Made by a program: the position numbers and the translations under genes. 49,676 nt of DNA from Gammaproteobacteria bacterium (GTDB taxonomy: Bacteria > Pseudomonadota > Gammaproteobacteria > Ga0077536), in assembly GCA_020845935.1 (NCBI GenBank), contig JADLEV010000010.1:1-49676 (forward strand). Direction: 5' to 3'. Below, piece by piece: positions 28,424 through 36,872 of the stretch. Under the pieces are notes generated by a model. The model had not been told where the DNA came from. It searched no databases and saw only the letters and a list, made by a program, of their open reading frames with translations. Positions within the stretch are counted from its first letter, which is position 1; each line of letters opens with the position of its first letter.

Positions 28424-29413
28424 CTAGCGGACGTCCTGAATCTCGTCGGAGACTGATTGCTCGTAGGTGCTCCAGCCGGAAGCAATGCCGTAAGGCGCCT
28501 GGTGGAAGATCGCTTCGATACGCGAAATCCTGCCGTTCTCGATCTTGAACAGCTCAGCCAATTGCCAGGTCCAGTTGATGCGCTCGTGATCAAAGAACGC
28601 AAAGGCGAAGACGATCCCTTTCTGTCGATCGACCGCGACGAAGCGCCGATCACGTACCCGCGAGACGATACCCTTCAAGGCGGCTTCGAACTGCCGTTTG
28701 CAGGTCATGCGGCCGCGCTGCTGGGTTTCCGGATCCATGATGTTGGCGAGCACATCCATGCCGTTCTCGAACCGGATGCAATCGTCGGTGAACGGGTAGT
28801 AGCCCTTGCCGTCGTTCCGTTGCAGGCCCGTGAAGTAATAGTTAGCCGTCTCGATCAGCTCGGCGCGCGACGCCCGCTCCTTCTCCGGGATGTCCTGCTT
28901 GAAGCGCGCATGCGGTTCACCCATGGCTTCGACTGCAGTGCCGGTTTCCGGGAAAGGTGAGCTGTTGTTGTTGCCGCCGCCGGTCAGACTGGTCGCCGGC
29001 CGGGTCACGAGTTGTTCGACTTCGGCGATCTTGCCGTCGCGGATCCTGAGGCGCAGCGATAAACCGACCGTGCGATCCTGGCCCTGGGCACGGCCGCTTT
29101 CCTTCAGCGTGCCAAGAAACGCGATCTGTTGCGTTTCCTCGTCGGGGACATAGAAGCTGTATTTGCCGCGGCCGGTCGCGAGGAACCAGCTGCCTTCGCT
29201 GCCGAACGGCAGGCGGATGCCGTTTTCGGTGAACTTCACCTCGCGCGCAAAAAGATCATCGCTGACCTGGTGCGCGACCATCGCATCGATGTAGCGATCG
29301 ACGAAGCCGCTGAGACAGGTTCGATCGCAGGCTGGCTTCACTGCGGGCGGTTCGGCGCCGGCCGGGATGGCCAGGGTGGCAAGCAACAGGGCGACGGCTC
29401 GGGTCGGTTTCAT
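28424..29413 (-). CDS. Exported protein of unknown function, paralogue of 25671-26621
   Basis: A 329-residue protein with a signal peptide (KPTRAVALLLATLAIPAGA). The mature part begins CDRTCLSGFVDRYIDAMVAH and FTENGIRLPF, matching its paralogue. A second domain starts near residue 195 (SRAELIETANYYFTGLQRND) and ends in ELFKIENGRISRIEAIFHQA, a pattern common at the end of SnoaL/NTF2-like domains. A Gly/Asn/Ser-rich linker (GGGNNNSS) lies between. Start at ATG 29413 with a GGAG site 8 bases upstream. It follows the arylsulfotransferase-like gene by 79 bases on the same strand, so the two may be one operon. Confidence 0.75.
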   Translation of the reverse strand: MKPTRAVALLLATLAIPAGAEPPAVKPACDRTCLSGFVDRYIDAMVAHQVSDDLFAREVKFTENGIRLPFGSEGSWFLATGRGKYSFYVPDEETQQIAFLGTLKESGRAQGQDRTVGLSLRLRIRDGKIAEVEQLVTRPATSLTGGGNNNSSPFPETGTAVEAMGEPHARFKQDIPEKERASRAELIETANYYFTGLQRNDGKGYYPFTDDCIRFENGMDVLANIMDPETQQRGRMTCKRQFEAALKGIVSRVRDRRFVAVDRQKGIVFAFAFFDHERINWTWQLAELFKIENGRISRIEAIFHQAPYGIASGWSTYEQSVSDEIQDVR

Positions 29414-29492
29414 TGCGTGGCTCCTTTCGGGTTGGGTTGGGTGCGGCCGAGTTCGGGCGTGCCGTTGGCAAGGCAAGGTAGCAATGCGCAAC

Positions 29493-30860
29493 TCATGGTA
29501 AACGGAAATCCTTAAGCGCCGGCGGCACTACCGCGCGCTCGGGCGGCGGCGCGATCTGGGGCAGCCAGTCGTACGGGAGTCGATAGGCGCGATAGACCGA
29601 ATTGCTCGGCCGCGCGCCTTCGGCAAAGTAGGTGACCTGGTACTCCCAGACGATCCTGCCGGCGTTGGTCACCTCGAACACGCGACCCGGCGCACCTTCG
29701 GTGATCAGCGTGTTGCCGTTTGGCAGGCGTTGCGCACCGCTGATGTTGGTGCTGAAGAACTGGCTCGGTACGGCATATGACCAGATCAGCTTGAGCGACA
29801 CCGGATCGATTTCGAGCACGCGGGAATGGGCCCGGGCGAAGGCGCCGGTGCCGTTGGGGGCGATCGGTGTGTTGAAGCCGTATCCGCTTGAACCGCCGTT
29901 GTCGAACACCAGCACATGACCGGCACCCGGCAAGCCCTTGGGAATGAGGTGCGCATGATGCTGGCCGATGATCTGGCCAATCGCGCGCAGCTCCGGCGTG
30001 GCGCTGAAGTCCGGACCGAGCCGCCAGACGATGCGGCCATCGCGTCCGACGATCGCGAGCAGGCTGGCCTGGCGGCTGCTGATCATGACGTGCTCCGGCG
30101 CGAAGCGGGCATCGCCGGCATCGAACCAGCGGTTCGGGCCGAGATACAGCGCCGAGTTGATGTGCAACCAGTCGAAACCACCGCGTGCGGTGTTGAAGCC
30201 GGGTGCGGCATGGATCACGGCGCGGGCGTCAGCGGCAAAACCGAGTTCATCGATATGATCGGCGGCGCGCCACTGCCAGATGATTGCGCCATCCCACGAA
30301 ACCTCGATCAGGCGATCGTCTTCGAGCGGTGCGGTCGAGACCGCCGGTGCGCTGTGGTTCGTGTGCGTCAACAGCAGCGTCGTGGCGCCGGTCGTGGCCG
30401 GTCGCGCCTCCGGCGAAAAGTAGCCGGCGGGGAAATCGGCGCGCTGCCAGTCGTGGTGCTGCCGTGCCGACCAGAGCTGCCGACCCTCGCGTGTCTCGAT
30501 CTGCTCGTTGTGATCGAAGCGCCAGATGATGTTGCCGTCGAAATCGCGTTGTACCAGCGCCAGCGATTCCTGATGCGGCGGCCGGGCACCGGTCGGTGCG
30601 ATGACGCCGCCGCCGGGCAGGATCGCGGCCGGGCCACCGGCGGAATTGTTGAAGTCGTTCCAGCGTTTGACCTCGTTGCCATTCATGTCGATGACGACGA
30701 CGGCCGGCGTGCCGAGCAGCGACAGCACGGTGTAGCCGTTCCAGGTCTGGGCCGGGTCGTAGATCGTGACGCCGGTGGGATAGACCGACGGCGCCGCCGT
30801 GGCGACGAAAGACGTGAACGACAACAGTAGGGTCAAGACGAATCGCGCAGCGCGTGGCAT
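29493..30860 (-). CDS. Secreted arylsulfotransferase (ASST)-like beta-propeller protein
   Basis: A 455-residue protein with a signal peptide (ARFVLTLLLSFTSFVATAA). The rest is built of repeated WD/PQQ-like strands (GNEVKRWNDF, GNIIWRFDHN, GAIIWQWRAADHID, GRIVWRLG, GRIVWEYQV) forming a propeller of the arylsulfotransferase family, with the conserved segment GQHHAHLIPKGLPGAGHVLV. Classical ASST moves sulfate between phenols in the periplasm using a catalytic His; candidates here are the His cluster QHHAH and HTNHS. Many relatives are unstudied, so transferase activity is not proven. The next gene on the strand is the exported CDRxCL protein. Confidence 0.82.
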   Translation of the reverse strand: MPRAARFVLTLLLSFTSFVATAAPSVYPTGVTIYDPAQTWNGYTVLSLLGTPAVVVIDMNGNEVKRWNDFNNSAGGPAAILPGGGVIAPTGARPPHQESLALVQRDFDGNIIWRFDHNEQIETREGRQLWSARQHHDWQRADFPAGYFSPEARPATTGATTLLLTHTNHSAPAVSTAPLEDDRLIEVSWDGAIIWQWRAADHIDELGFAADARAVIHAAPGFNTARGGFDWLHINSALYLGPNRWFDAGDARFAPEHVMISSRQASLLAIVGRDGRIVWRLGPDFSATPELRAIGQIIGQHHAHLIPKGLPGAGHVLVFDNGGSSGYGFNTPIAPNGTGAFARAHSRVLEIDPVSLKLIWSYAVPSQFFSTNISGAQRLPNGNTLITEGAPGRVFEVTNAGRIVWEYQVTYFAEGARPSNSVYRAYRLPYDWLPQIAPPPERAVVPPALKDFRLP

Positions 30861-30882
30861 CAGCGTGTCCCCCTGATGGTGG

Positions 30883-31458
30883 TCACCCAGTCAGAAATTC
30901 GATCGCGGTCGGGATGTGGCGCTCGAACCCATCGAAACCGTGCGAGCCGCCTCGCTCGATGATTTGTCTGCAACCGGCGTACTTCGCCACCGCCAGCCGA
31001 TAGTCGAGCGTCTCATCGCCCTCCTGCGCCAGCAGCAGGTAGTTGTCGGGTCGAGCAATGGAGGAGACTTCGGCCGCACGCAACAAGGCCGCGTCGGCGG
31101 CCGTCAAGACGCAGGTGTCGCCGGTGTGGTAGTTCGCCAACGGCCTATCGACGTAATCGGGTTCGAGGATGTCGCCGTGCGTCAGAGGATTGATCAATAC
31201 CGCGCGCAGGTCATACCGCTCCGCGGCCCAGGTGGCCCAGAAACCACCGAGTGAACTGCCCATCAGCGACATCCTTTCGGCGGGCCGCGCGTTCAGTAGG
31301 TTCTCGATCTGAACCATGGCCTCGCTGGGATGCGGTGACAGCAGCGGACAGTGGAACGCAATATCCGGTCGGTGGTGCGCAAGCCAGTCGCGCACCGCGA
31401 GCGCCTTGCTCGAAGCCGGCGAGCTGAGGAAACCGTGCAGATAAAGAAGGCCGCTCAT
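30883..31458 (-). CDS. YqiA-like esterase (alpha/beta hydrolase)
   Basis: A 191-residue cytoplasmic hydrolase of the YqiA/UPF0227 family. The N-terminal LLYLHGFLSSP, nucleophile Ser69 in LMGSSLGGFWATW and the C-terminal His in GGSHGFDGFE form the expected triad with an Asp in AQEGDETLDY. Relatives cleave short acyl esters and palmitoyl-CoA in vitro; the physiological role is unclear. ATG 31458 is chosen because LLYLHGF is the family N-terminus; 23 more codons are open upstream. The start lies only 23 bases from the divergent ATG of oligopeptidase A. Confidence 0.9.
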   Translation of the reverse strand: MSGLLYLHGFLSSPASSKALAVRDWLAHHRPDIAFHCPLLSPHPSEAMVQIENLLNARPAERMSLMGSSLGGFWATWAAERYDLRAVLINPLTHGDILEPDYVDRPLANYHTGDTCVLTAADAALLRAAEVSSIARPDNYLLLAQEGDETLDYRLAVAKYAGCRQIIERGGSHGFDGFERHIPTAIEFLTG

Positions 31459-31481
31459 CGTGGCCGGTATAATAGCCCCAT
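31459..31481. promoter_or_regulatory. Shared symmetric -10 element in a 23-bp divergent gap
   Basis: The whole space between two divergent ATG codons is 23 bp and contains TATAATA (31468-31474). Read on the plus strand it is a perfect TATAAT 8 bases before the prlC ATG; on the minus strand it is TATTAT 10 bases before the esterase ATG. Transcription from either would begin at, or within about 4 bases of, the start codon, so both mRNAs should be leaderless or nearly so, and no ribosome-binding site fits. A TTGTCG (31495-31490, minus) could be a weak -35 for the esterase; no good plus-strand -35 was seen. Confidence 0.6.
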
Positions 31482-33515
31482 ATGCAAACCGACAATCCGC
31501 TGCTTGCTCCATTCGAACTGCCGCCATTCGGCGTCATCCGTCCCGAGCACATAGTCCCGGCGATCACCTCGCTGCTCGACGAGGCACGAACCACCATTGC
31601 CCAACTGCTCGTAACGGTGACGGCGCCAACCTGGGCGAATCTGATGGAACCGCTGGCCGAGCTCGACGATCGGCTGACGCGGGCCTGGTCTCCGGTAGAG
31701 CACCTGAATGCGGTGGTGAACACCGAGGAATTGCGCGCGGCGCACGATGCCTGTCTGCCGCCGATCACCACGTATTACACGGAACTGGGGCAGAACCCGG
31801 TGTTGTACCGCTTGCTGCAACGGCTGGCCGCGAGTGACACGGGGCTCGACGCGGCGCAACGCAAGGCGATCGATGATCGCCTGCTGGCGTTTCGCCTGGC
31901 CGGCGCGGAGTTGGACGAGTTGGCGCGGCAACGGTTGCTGGCGATCCAGACGGAACTTGCGAGCCTTGGTGCGCAGTTCCAGCAGAACGTGCTGCAGGCG
32001 ACCGATGCGTTCAGCCGTCGTTATGACTCGGTTGCCCCGTTGGCCGGTCTGCCGGAATCCGCGCTGGCCCAGGCGGCGCAAGCCGCGGCTGGTGATGGTT
32101 GGCTGCTGACCCTGCAAGCGCCGAGTTATCTCGCGGTGATGACCCACGCCGCCGATCGGACGCTGCGGCGCGAGTTCTATCTCGCCTATCAGACGCGCGC
32201 CGCGGCAACGGGCCCGCATGATCCGCGCTGGGACAATACACCGCTCATCGAGCGCATCCTCGCGTTGCGGCAGGAACTGGCGGGGTTGCTCGGCTTCGCC
32301 AACTACGCGGCGCTGTCGCTGGCGACCAAGATGGCGACGAGTCCGGACCAGGTGCTCGGCTTTCTCGATGACCTCGCGCTGCGTTCGGTGCCGGCCGCGC
32401 AAGCGGAGTTGCGGGATCTGGTCGAGTTCGCCACGGCGGATCTCGGCGGCGCGCCGCTCGAACCCTGGGACCTGGCCTATTACGCCGAGAAGCTGCGCCG
32501 GCAACGCTTCGATTTGTCGCAGGAGGCATTGAAGCCGTGGTTTCCGCTGGAGCGCGTGCTGACGGGCATGTTCGCGATCGTGCGGCGCATCTATGGCGTC
32601 GAGGTCACGCCGCTCGACGGTGTCGATACCGGCCATGCGGATGCCCGCTGTTATCAAATCCATGATGTGCACGGCGCATTGCGCGGCCGGTTCTATCTCG
32701 ATCCCTACGCCCGGGTGCGCAAGCGCGGCGGCGCCTGGATGCATCATCTGCGCAACCGGCGACGCATCGGTGCACACCTGCAATTGCCGGCGGCATTTCT
32801 GGTCTGCAACTTCACGCCGCCACTCGGCGAGGTGCCGGCGCTGCTGACGCACAATGAAGTGACGACACTGTTTCACGAGTTTGGTCATGGCCTGCATCAC
32901 CTGCTGACACGCATCGATTATCCCGAAGTCTCCGGCATCAACGGCGTCGAGTGGGATGCGGTCGAGTTGCCGAGCCAGTTCATGGAGAACTGGTGCTGGC
33001 AGCCGGAGGCATTGGCGCTCATCAGCGGGCATCACGCGACTGGCGCACCGTTGCCGGCGACCGAGATCGCCAAGCTGCGCGCGGCAAAGAACTTCCACGC
33101 CGCGTTGCAGATGGTGCGGCAACTCGAGTTCGGCCTGTTCGATATGCAGTTGCACATGCGGTTGCCCGCGCCGGACGGAGCGGGCGTCGAGCAACTCATC
33201 AGCGCCATCCGCGAGCGTCTCAAGGTCCTGCGGCCGCCGGCCGCGGTACGTTTCCAGAATGGCTTCAGCCATATCTTCGCTGGTGGTTATGCCGCCGGGT
33301 ACTACAGCTATAAATGGGCCGAGGTGCTGTCGGCCGATGCCTTCGCGAGCTTCCGCGAGGAGGGCGTGTTCAATCCCGATACCGGACGCCGCTTCCTGCA
33401 GGAGATTCTCGAGCGTGGCGGATCGCGCAAGGCGCTCGACTCGTTCGTCGCCTTCAAGGGGCGCGAGCCTCGAGTCGAGGCATTGCTGCAGGACGCCGGG
33501 TTGCGCGTGGCGTGA
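31482..33515 (+). CDS. prlC: Oligopeptidase A (M3 family metallopeptidase)
   Basis: A 677-residue cytoplasmic zinc peptidase of the M3 family that degrades small peptides, including released signal peptides in E. coli. The zinc motif HEFGHGLHHLL has His465, Glu466 and His469; the third ligand Glu falls in the later ISGINGVEWDAVELPSQ block. The N-terminal NPLLAPFELPPFGVIRPEHI and the C-terminal SHIFAGGYAAGYYSYKWAEV are family hallmarks. Length matches E. coli PrlC (680). Translation probably starts on a leaderless message. Its TGA overlaps the GTG start of the next gene. A long minus-strand frame opposite is not a gene. Confidence 0.97.
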   Translation: MQTDNPLLAPFELPPFGVIRPEHIVPAITSLLDEARTTIAQLLVTVTAPTWANLMEPLAELDDRLTRAWSPVEHLNAVVNTEELRAAHDACLPPITTYYTELGQNPVLYRLLQRLAASDTGLDAAQRKAIDDRLLAFRLAGAELDELARQRLLAIQTELASLGAQFQQNVLQATDAFSRRYDSVAPLAGLPESALAQAAQAAAGDGWLLTLQAPSYLAVMTHAADRTLRREFYLAYQTRAAATGPHDPRWDNTPLIERILALRQELAGLLGFANYAALSLATKMATSPDQVLGFLDDLALRSVPAAQAELRDLVEFATADLGGAPLEPWDLAYYAEKLRRQRFDLSQEALKPWFPLERVLTGMFAIVRRIYGVEVTPLDGVDTGHADARCYQIHDVHGALRGRFYLDPYARVRKRGGAWMHHLRNRRRIGAHLQLPAAFLVCNFTPPLGEVPALLTHNEVTTLFHEFGHGLHHLLTRIDYPEVSGINGVEWDAVELPSQFMENWCWQPEALALISGHHATGAPLPATEIAKLRAAKNFHAALQMVRQLEFGLFDMQLHMRLPAPDGAGVEQLISAIRERLKVLRPPAAVRFQNGFSHIFAGGYAAGYYSYKWAEVLSADAFASFREEGVFNPDTGRRFLQEILERGGSRKALDSFVAFKGREPRVEALLQDAGLRVA

Positions 33516-34093
33516 CCGCGTTCACGACATCGCTGATGTTGATTGTGCTGCTGTCGGGCATGCCGACGTTCGCGACGGCCGAAGATGCCCGCATCGCCGG
33601 GCGCTGGGAATTGAATATCGAGGCGAGCGATGATCCGGACAAGGTCATCGAACGTACGGTCCGCACGGATGGTGGTAACCTGCGGCCGCCATCCGGCACG
33701 GATCGGCGCAGCCGTGGCCGCTACCGCGGCGGCCCGGAAGATGAAGCGCTGTACGACCGCGTCACGTTCGATACGCAGCTGACAATCGCGCTCGAGGGCG
33801 ATGCCTTCATCTTTCTTTATGCCGACGGCTTCGAGCGGCGGTTCAGCACCGGGCGCACTACCAGAACGCAATCCGCGAGCGGGACCCAGGCGGATGACAA
33901 TCTCGATTTTTCCTTCGCCTATTGGGACGGCCCAGAATTGTTCGTCGAGTCGCGACCACGCGACCACGGCTGGATTCTGGAGACCTACCGGCTGCGCGAA
34001 GAAACCGGACAACTCGAACTGCGGCTGGATTTGAACCCGGTCCGCTTCGGGCATCGCATCGAACTCAGGATGCTGTTCGATCGGGCGCCGTAG
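33512..34093 (+). CDS. Exported protein of unknown function coupled to prlC
   Basis: A 193-residue protein starting at GTG 33512, whose GTGA overlaps the prlC stop by 4 bases; the frame is open further upstream inside prlC but this start gives a signal peptide (TSLMLIVLLSGMPTFATA). The mature part is polar and beta-rich: GRWELNIEASDDPDKVIERT, then a basic RSRGRYRGG segment, TIALEGDAFIFLYADGFERR and ETYRLREETGQLELRLDLNP. It resembles exported lipocalin-like or 'DUF' proteins in general style but is not recognised. The function is unknown; coupling to a peptidase gene may only reflect shared expression. Confidence 0.7.
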   Translation: MTAFTTSLMLIVLLSGMPTFATAEDARIAGRWELNIEASDDPDKVIERTVRTDGGNLRPPSGTDRRSRGRYRGGPEDEALYDRVTFDTQLTIALEGDAFIFLYADGFERRFSTGRTTRTQSASGTQADDNLDFSFAYWDGPELFVESRPRDHGWILETYRLREETGQLELRLDLNPVRFGHRIELRMLFDRAP

Positions 34094-34155
34094 CGGTCTG
34101 CGACAAAGCGTCGACGGATTACGGGAATCGAGAAAGGCGACCGCCGGGCCGGAAG

Positions 34156-34182
34156 CCCGGTCCGGTTGAGCACCGGACCGGG
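34156..34182. terminator. Strong hairpin between convergent genes
   Basis: A perfect 11-bp GC-rich stem (34156-34166 with 34172-34182) around a 5-base loop TGAGC, 62 bases past the exported protein's stop and 18 bases past the citrate synthase stop on the other strand. It is well placed to end both. No T-run. Confidence 0.75.
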
Positions 34183-34200
34183 TCGCCAATCAAGTCGAAG

Positions 34201-35499
34201 TCAGTCTCGGCTTTCCTTCCGCTTTTCGATCGCAACGTAATCGCGCTGCGTGTAGCCCTGATAGATCTGGCGCGGCCGATCGATGCGCGCATCGGTCGAA
34301 GTGCGGTACTCGCGCCAGTGTGCGAGCCAGCCGGGCATGCGACCGAGGGCGAACATCACGGTGAACATGTCGGTCGGGATGCCGATCGCCCGCATGATGA
34401 TGCCGGAGTAGAAATCGACGTTCGGGTACAGCTTGCGCGACACGAAGAACTCGTCGTGCAGCGCGACCTCTTCAAGCTGCATCGCCAGATCCAGCAACGG
34501 GTCGTGGATACCGAGTGCCTTGAGCACGTTGTCGCAGGCCTCCTTGATTATCTTCGCGCGCGGATCGAAGTTGCGATAGACGCGATGGCCGAAGCCCATC
34601 AGACGGGTGGTTCGATCGGTCTTGACCCGGTTGATGAACGACGGAATCGATTCGCCGCTTTGATGCAGGTGCGTCAGCATTTCGATCACCGCGGAGTTGG
34701 CGCCACCGTGCAGCGGACCCCAGAGCGCGTTGATGCCGGACGAAACCGCGGCGGACAGGCTGGCGCGGCTGGAGCAGACCATGCGCACCGTTGAAGTCGA
34801 ACAGTTCTGCTCGTGATCGGCATGCAGGATCAGCAGCTTGTCCAGCGCATCGACCACCACCGGCGATGGTTCATACTGCTTGTGCGGCAGCGAAAACATC
34901 ATGTGCAGGAAGTTCGCCGTATACGGCAGGTCGAAGCGGGGATAGTTGATTGGGCGGCCGATCGATTTGCAGTAGCTGGCCGCGGCGATGGTCCGCACCT
35001 TGCTCATCATGCGCGCAGAGGCCTCCATGAAGTGGCCGTCGACCTCCGGATGCGCCAGCGCCGGGTCGAAACAACCGGCGGCACTGACCATCGCCGAGAG
35101 AATGGCCATGGGGGGTGCATTCTCCGGGAAGCCGTCGAAATGGAAGTGCAGCGCTTCATGCATGAACTGATGTTCGGTCAGCAGCGCGCGGAAGGCGGTG
35201 TACTGCGCTGGCGTCGGCAACTCGCCGAAGATCAGCAGATACGCGGTCTCGGTAAAACGGGACTTCGCCGCCAACTGTTCGATCGGATAGCCGCGGTAGC
35301 GCAGGATGCCCTTTTCGCCATCAATGAACGCAATCGAACTTTCGGTCGAGCCGGTGTTGCCGTACCCCGAATCGAGCGTGATGAGCCCGGTCTTAGCGCG
35401 CAGCTCGCGGATATCGACGCCGCGTTCGCCTTCGGTTCCGGTGACGATCGGCAGCTCGATAGTCTTGCCGTCGTAATGCAATGTCGCTGTATCAGCCAT
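34201..35499 (-). CDS. gltA: Citrate synthase (type I)
   Basis: A 432-residue TCA-cycle enzyme that condenses acetyl-CoA with oxaloacetate. The catalytic triad is present at exactly the E. coli positions: His264 in GPLHGGANSAV, His305 in GFGHRVYRNFDPRAK and Asp362 in YPNVDFYSGI. The N-terminal domain (TATLHYDGKTIELPIVTGTE, then ITLDSGYGNTGSTES) is that of the Gram-negative hexameric, NADH-sensitive form. Length is normal. It is a single gene, divergent from the TSUP permease (126 bases between starts). Confidence 0.98.
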   Translation of the reverse strand: MADTATLHYDGKTIELPIVTGTEGERGVDIRELRAKTGLITLDSGYGNTGSTESSIAFIDGEKGILRYRGYPIEQLAAKSRFTETAYLLIFGELPTPAQYTAFRALLTEHQFMHEALHFHFDGFPENAPPMAILSAMVSAAGCFDPALAHPEVDGHFMEASARMMSKVRTIAAASYCKSIGRPINYPRFDLPYTANFLHMMFSLPHKQYEPSPVVVDALDKLLILHADHEQNCSTSTVRMVCSSRASLSAAVSSGINALWGPLHGGANSAVIEMLTHLHQSGESIPSFINRVKTDRTTRLMGFGHRVYRNFDPRAKIIKEACDNVLKALGIHDPLLDLAMQLEEVALHDEFFVSRKLYPNVDFYSGIIMRAIGIPTDMFTVMFALGRMPGWLAHWREYRTSTDARIDRPRQIYQGYTQRDYVAIEKRKESRD

Positions 35500-35613
35500 G
35501 TGTCGTTATCCCGCGAATCTATGGATGGTCGAGGTTGTGGGCTAGCCCGTGAAAAACTGCCTGATTGTAATTGACTGACGTCACGCCGGCCATTGGCCCC
35601 GGTGCGCGCGAGG

Positions 35614-35619
35614 TACAAT
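35614..35619 (+). promoter_or_regulatory. -10 element (TACAAT) directly before the TSUP gene
   Basis: TACAAT lies 6 bases before the GTG at 35626, so a start site at the normal distance would fall on the start codon and the mRNA would be leaderless. A weak TTGGCC (35593-35598) is at 15-base spacing. No ribosome-binding site fits between them. Confidence 0.45.
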
Positions 35620-35625
35620 CGCGGC

Positions 35626-36417
35626 GTGCCGGTCCAATTGTTCGATCTCGCCAATCTCTGGCATGTCGCCCTGCTGTTTGCCGCGGGTATTGCCTGCGGC
35701 TTCCTGAATGTCACCGCCGGCGGCGGCTCACTGATCACCGTGCCGGTGCTGTTGTTCCTCGGCTTGCCTGGCCCGGTCGCGAACGGAACCAACCGCATCG
35801 CGATTCTGGCGCAGAACATCTCGGCAATGATCGCATTCTGCCGCAGTGGTCACGCCGAATTCCGCTTGAGTCTGACGCTGGCCCTGGCCACCTTGCCTGG
35901 TTCCATTCTCGGCGCGCTCGCTGGCACCGAACTCGAGGGGGTCTGGTTCAATCGCGTGGTCGCTGCGGTGATGAGCGTGTCGCTGCTGGCCATGGCGACC
36001 GAGCGCCGAACGCCGCGATCGGCGCCCGCTGCCGCGGTTGCCCCAGTGGAGGGGTTGTCGCGCCGGCGCTGGTGGCTGGGGCACGCCGGGATGTTTCTCG
36101 TCGGCGTTTGGGGCGGCTTCATCCAGATTGCGGTCGGCCTTTTGATGATGCCGATCCTGCATCGGGTCATGGGCCTGAGCCTGGTGCAGACCAACATGCA
36201 CAAGGTGTTCATCATCCTCGTGTACACCTGTGTCGCTTTGGCAATCTTCGCGGCTCGGGTCGAGATTGCCTGGCTGGTGGGGTTGGGTCTTGCGGCAGGC
36301 AATGTCGTCGGCGGCTGGCTCGGCGCGCGGGCGACGATTGTTCACGGCGAACGCGCAATCCGCGCGATCTTCTACTGCGTCGCGATTGCTTTCGTCATCA
36401 AGTTGTTACTGGAATGA
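35626..36417 (+). CDS. TSUP-family membrane permease (TauE/SafE-like)
   Basis: A 263-residue inner-membrane protein with about seven or eight hydrophobic segments. The N-terminal GFLNVTAGGGSLITVPVLLF and NRIAILAQN are signatures of the TauE/SafE (TSUP) family; the second-half repeat has GGFIQIAVGLLMMPIL and NMHKVFIILVYT. Family members export sulfite or sulfonate-derived anions or move other small organic anions; the cargo here is unknown. GTG 35626 is preferred over an earlier in-frame ATG (35593) because of the -10 element just upstream and the better N-terminus. It converges with the unknown protein at 36462. Confidence 0.88.
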   Translation: MPVQLFDLANLWHVALLFAAGIACGFLNVTAGGGSLITVPVLLFLGLPGPVANGTNRIAILAQNISAMIAFCRSGHAEFRLSLTLALATLPGSILGALAGTELEGVWFNRVVAAVMSVSLLAMATERRTPRSAPAAAVAPVEGLSRRRWWLGHAGMFLVGVWGGFIQIAVGLLMMPILHRVMGLSLVQTNMHKVFIILVYTCVALAIFAARVEIAWLVGLGLAAGNVVGGWLGARATIVHGERAIRAIFYCVAIAFVIKLLLE

Positions 36418-36461
36418 GGCCGCGGCGCATCGGCTGACCGGCGCCACGGCGCTTCAGAGCG

Positions 36462-36872
36462 TTACTTCAAGACCAGTTTGCCGCCTGGCGGGACGCCGAA
36501 AGGGGCGCCGCCGCGGCCGGCTGGAGCCGCACCGGGCACGACGATTCTCGATGCTTCCTCGCGCGCCATTTCGCGGGCGCGTTCATTCAATTGTTCAACC
36601 GCCTTGCGGACGCCTTCCGGGAATTTGGCACAGGCCTCCTGCAGCGACGCCGCGTCGATGGCAAACTGAATCGGCAGTGGGCCGAGTTGGGTGCCGAGCG
36701 TGGTATCGCCGATATACATGACGGACCTGGAGGCATCATCGCTGCCGTCGAGGCAGATCGGGGTCAACCGGCGAATCGTCGCCATGCGTAAATCGGTAAT
36801 CGAGTCTTCACGATAGAGATTCGCCGTGTCGACGGCCAGGTCGCCGATGGCGGTTGTCTTGTTGTTGTCCAT
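36462..36872 (-). CDS. Conserved-looking protein of unknown function
   Basis: A 136-residue protein without signal peptide or membrane segment. It opens DNNKTTAIGDLAVDTANLYR, has a middle beta-like part (ATIRRLTPICLDGSDDASR, then YIGDTTLGTQLGPLPIQFAI) and a helical part (AVEQLNERAREMAREEASR) and ends in a Gly/Pro/Ala-rich tail (APAGRGGAPFGVPPGG). I do not recognise the family. The ATG at 36872 gives the best N-terminus; a GATAAA element on the minus strand lies about 50 bases upstream. It is convergent with the TSUP gene and divergent from fnr. Confidence 0.7.
   Translation of the reverse strand: MDNNKTTAIGDLAVDTANLYREDSITDLRMATIRRLTPICLDGSDDASRSVMYIGDTTLGTQLGPLPIQFAIDAASLQEACAKFPEGVRKAVEQLNERAREMAREEASRIVVPGAAPAGRGGAPFGVPPGGKLVLK

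Noticed and set aside
31455-33272. A 605-codon minus-strand frame opposite prlC
   Set aside because: Antisense artefact; prlC is complete with the HEFGH zinc motif.
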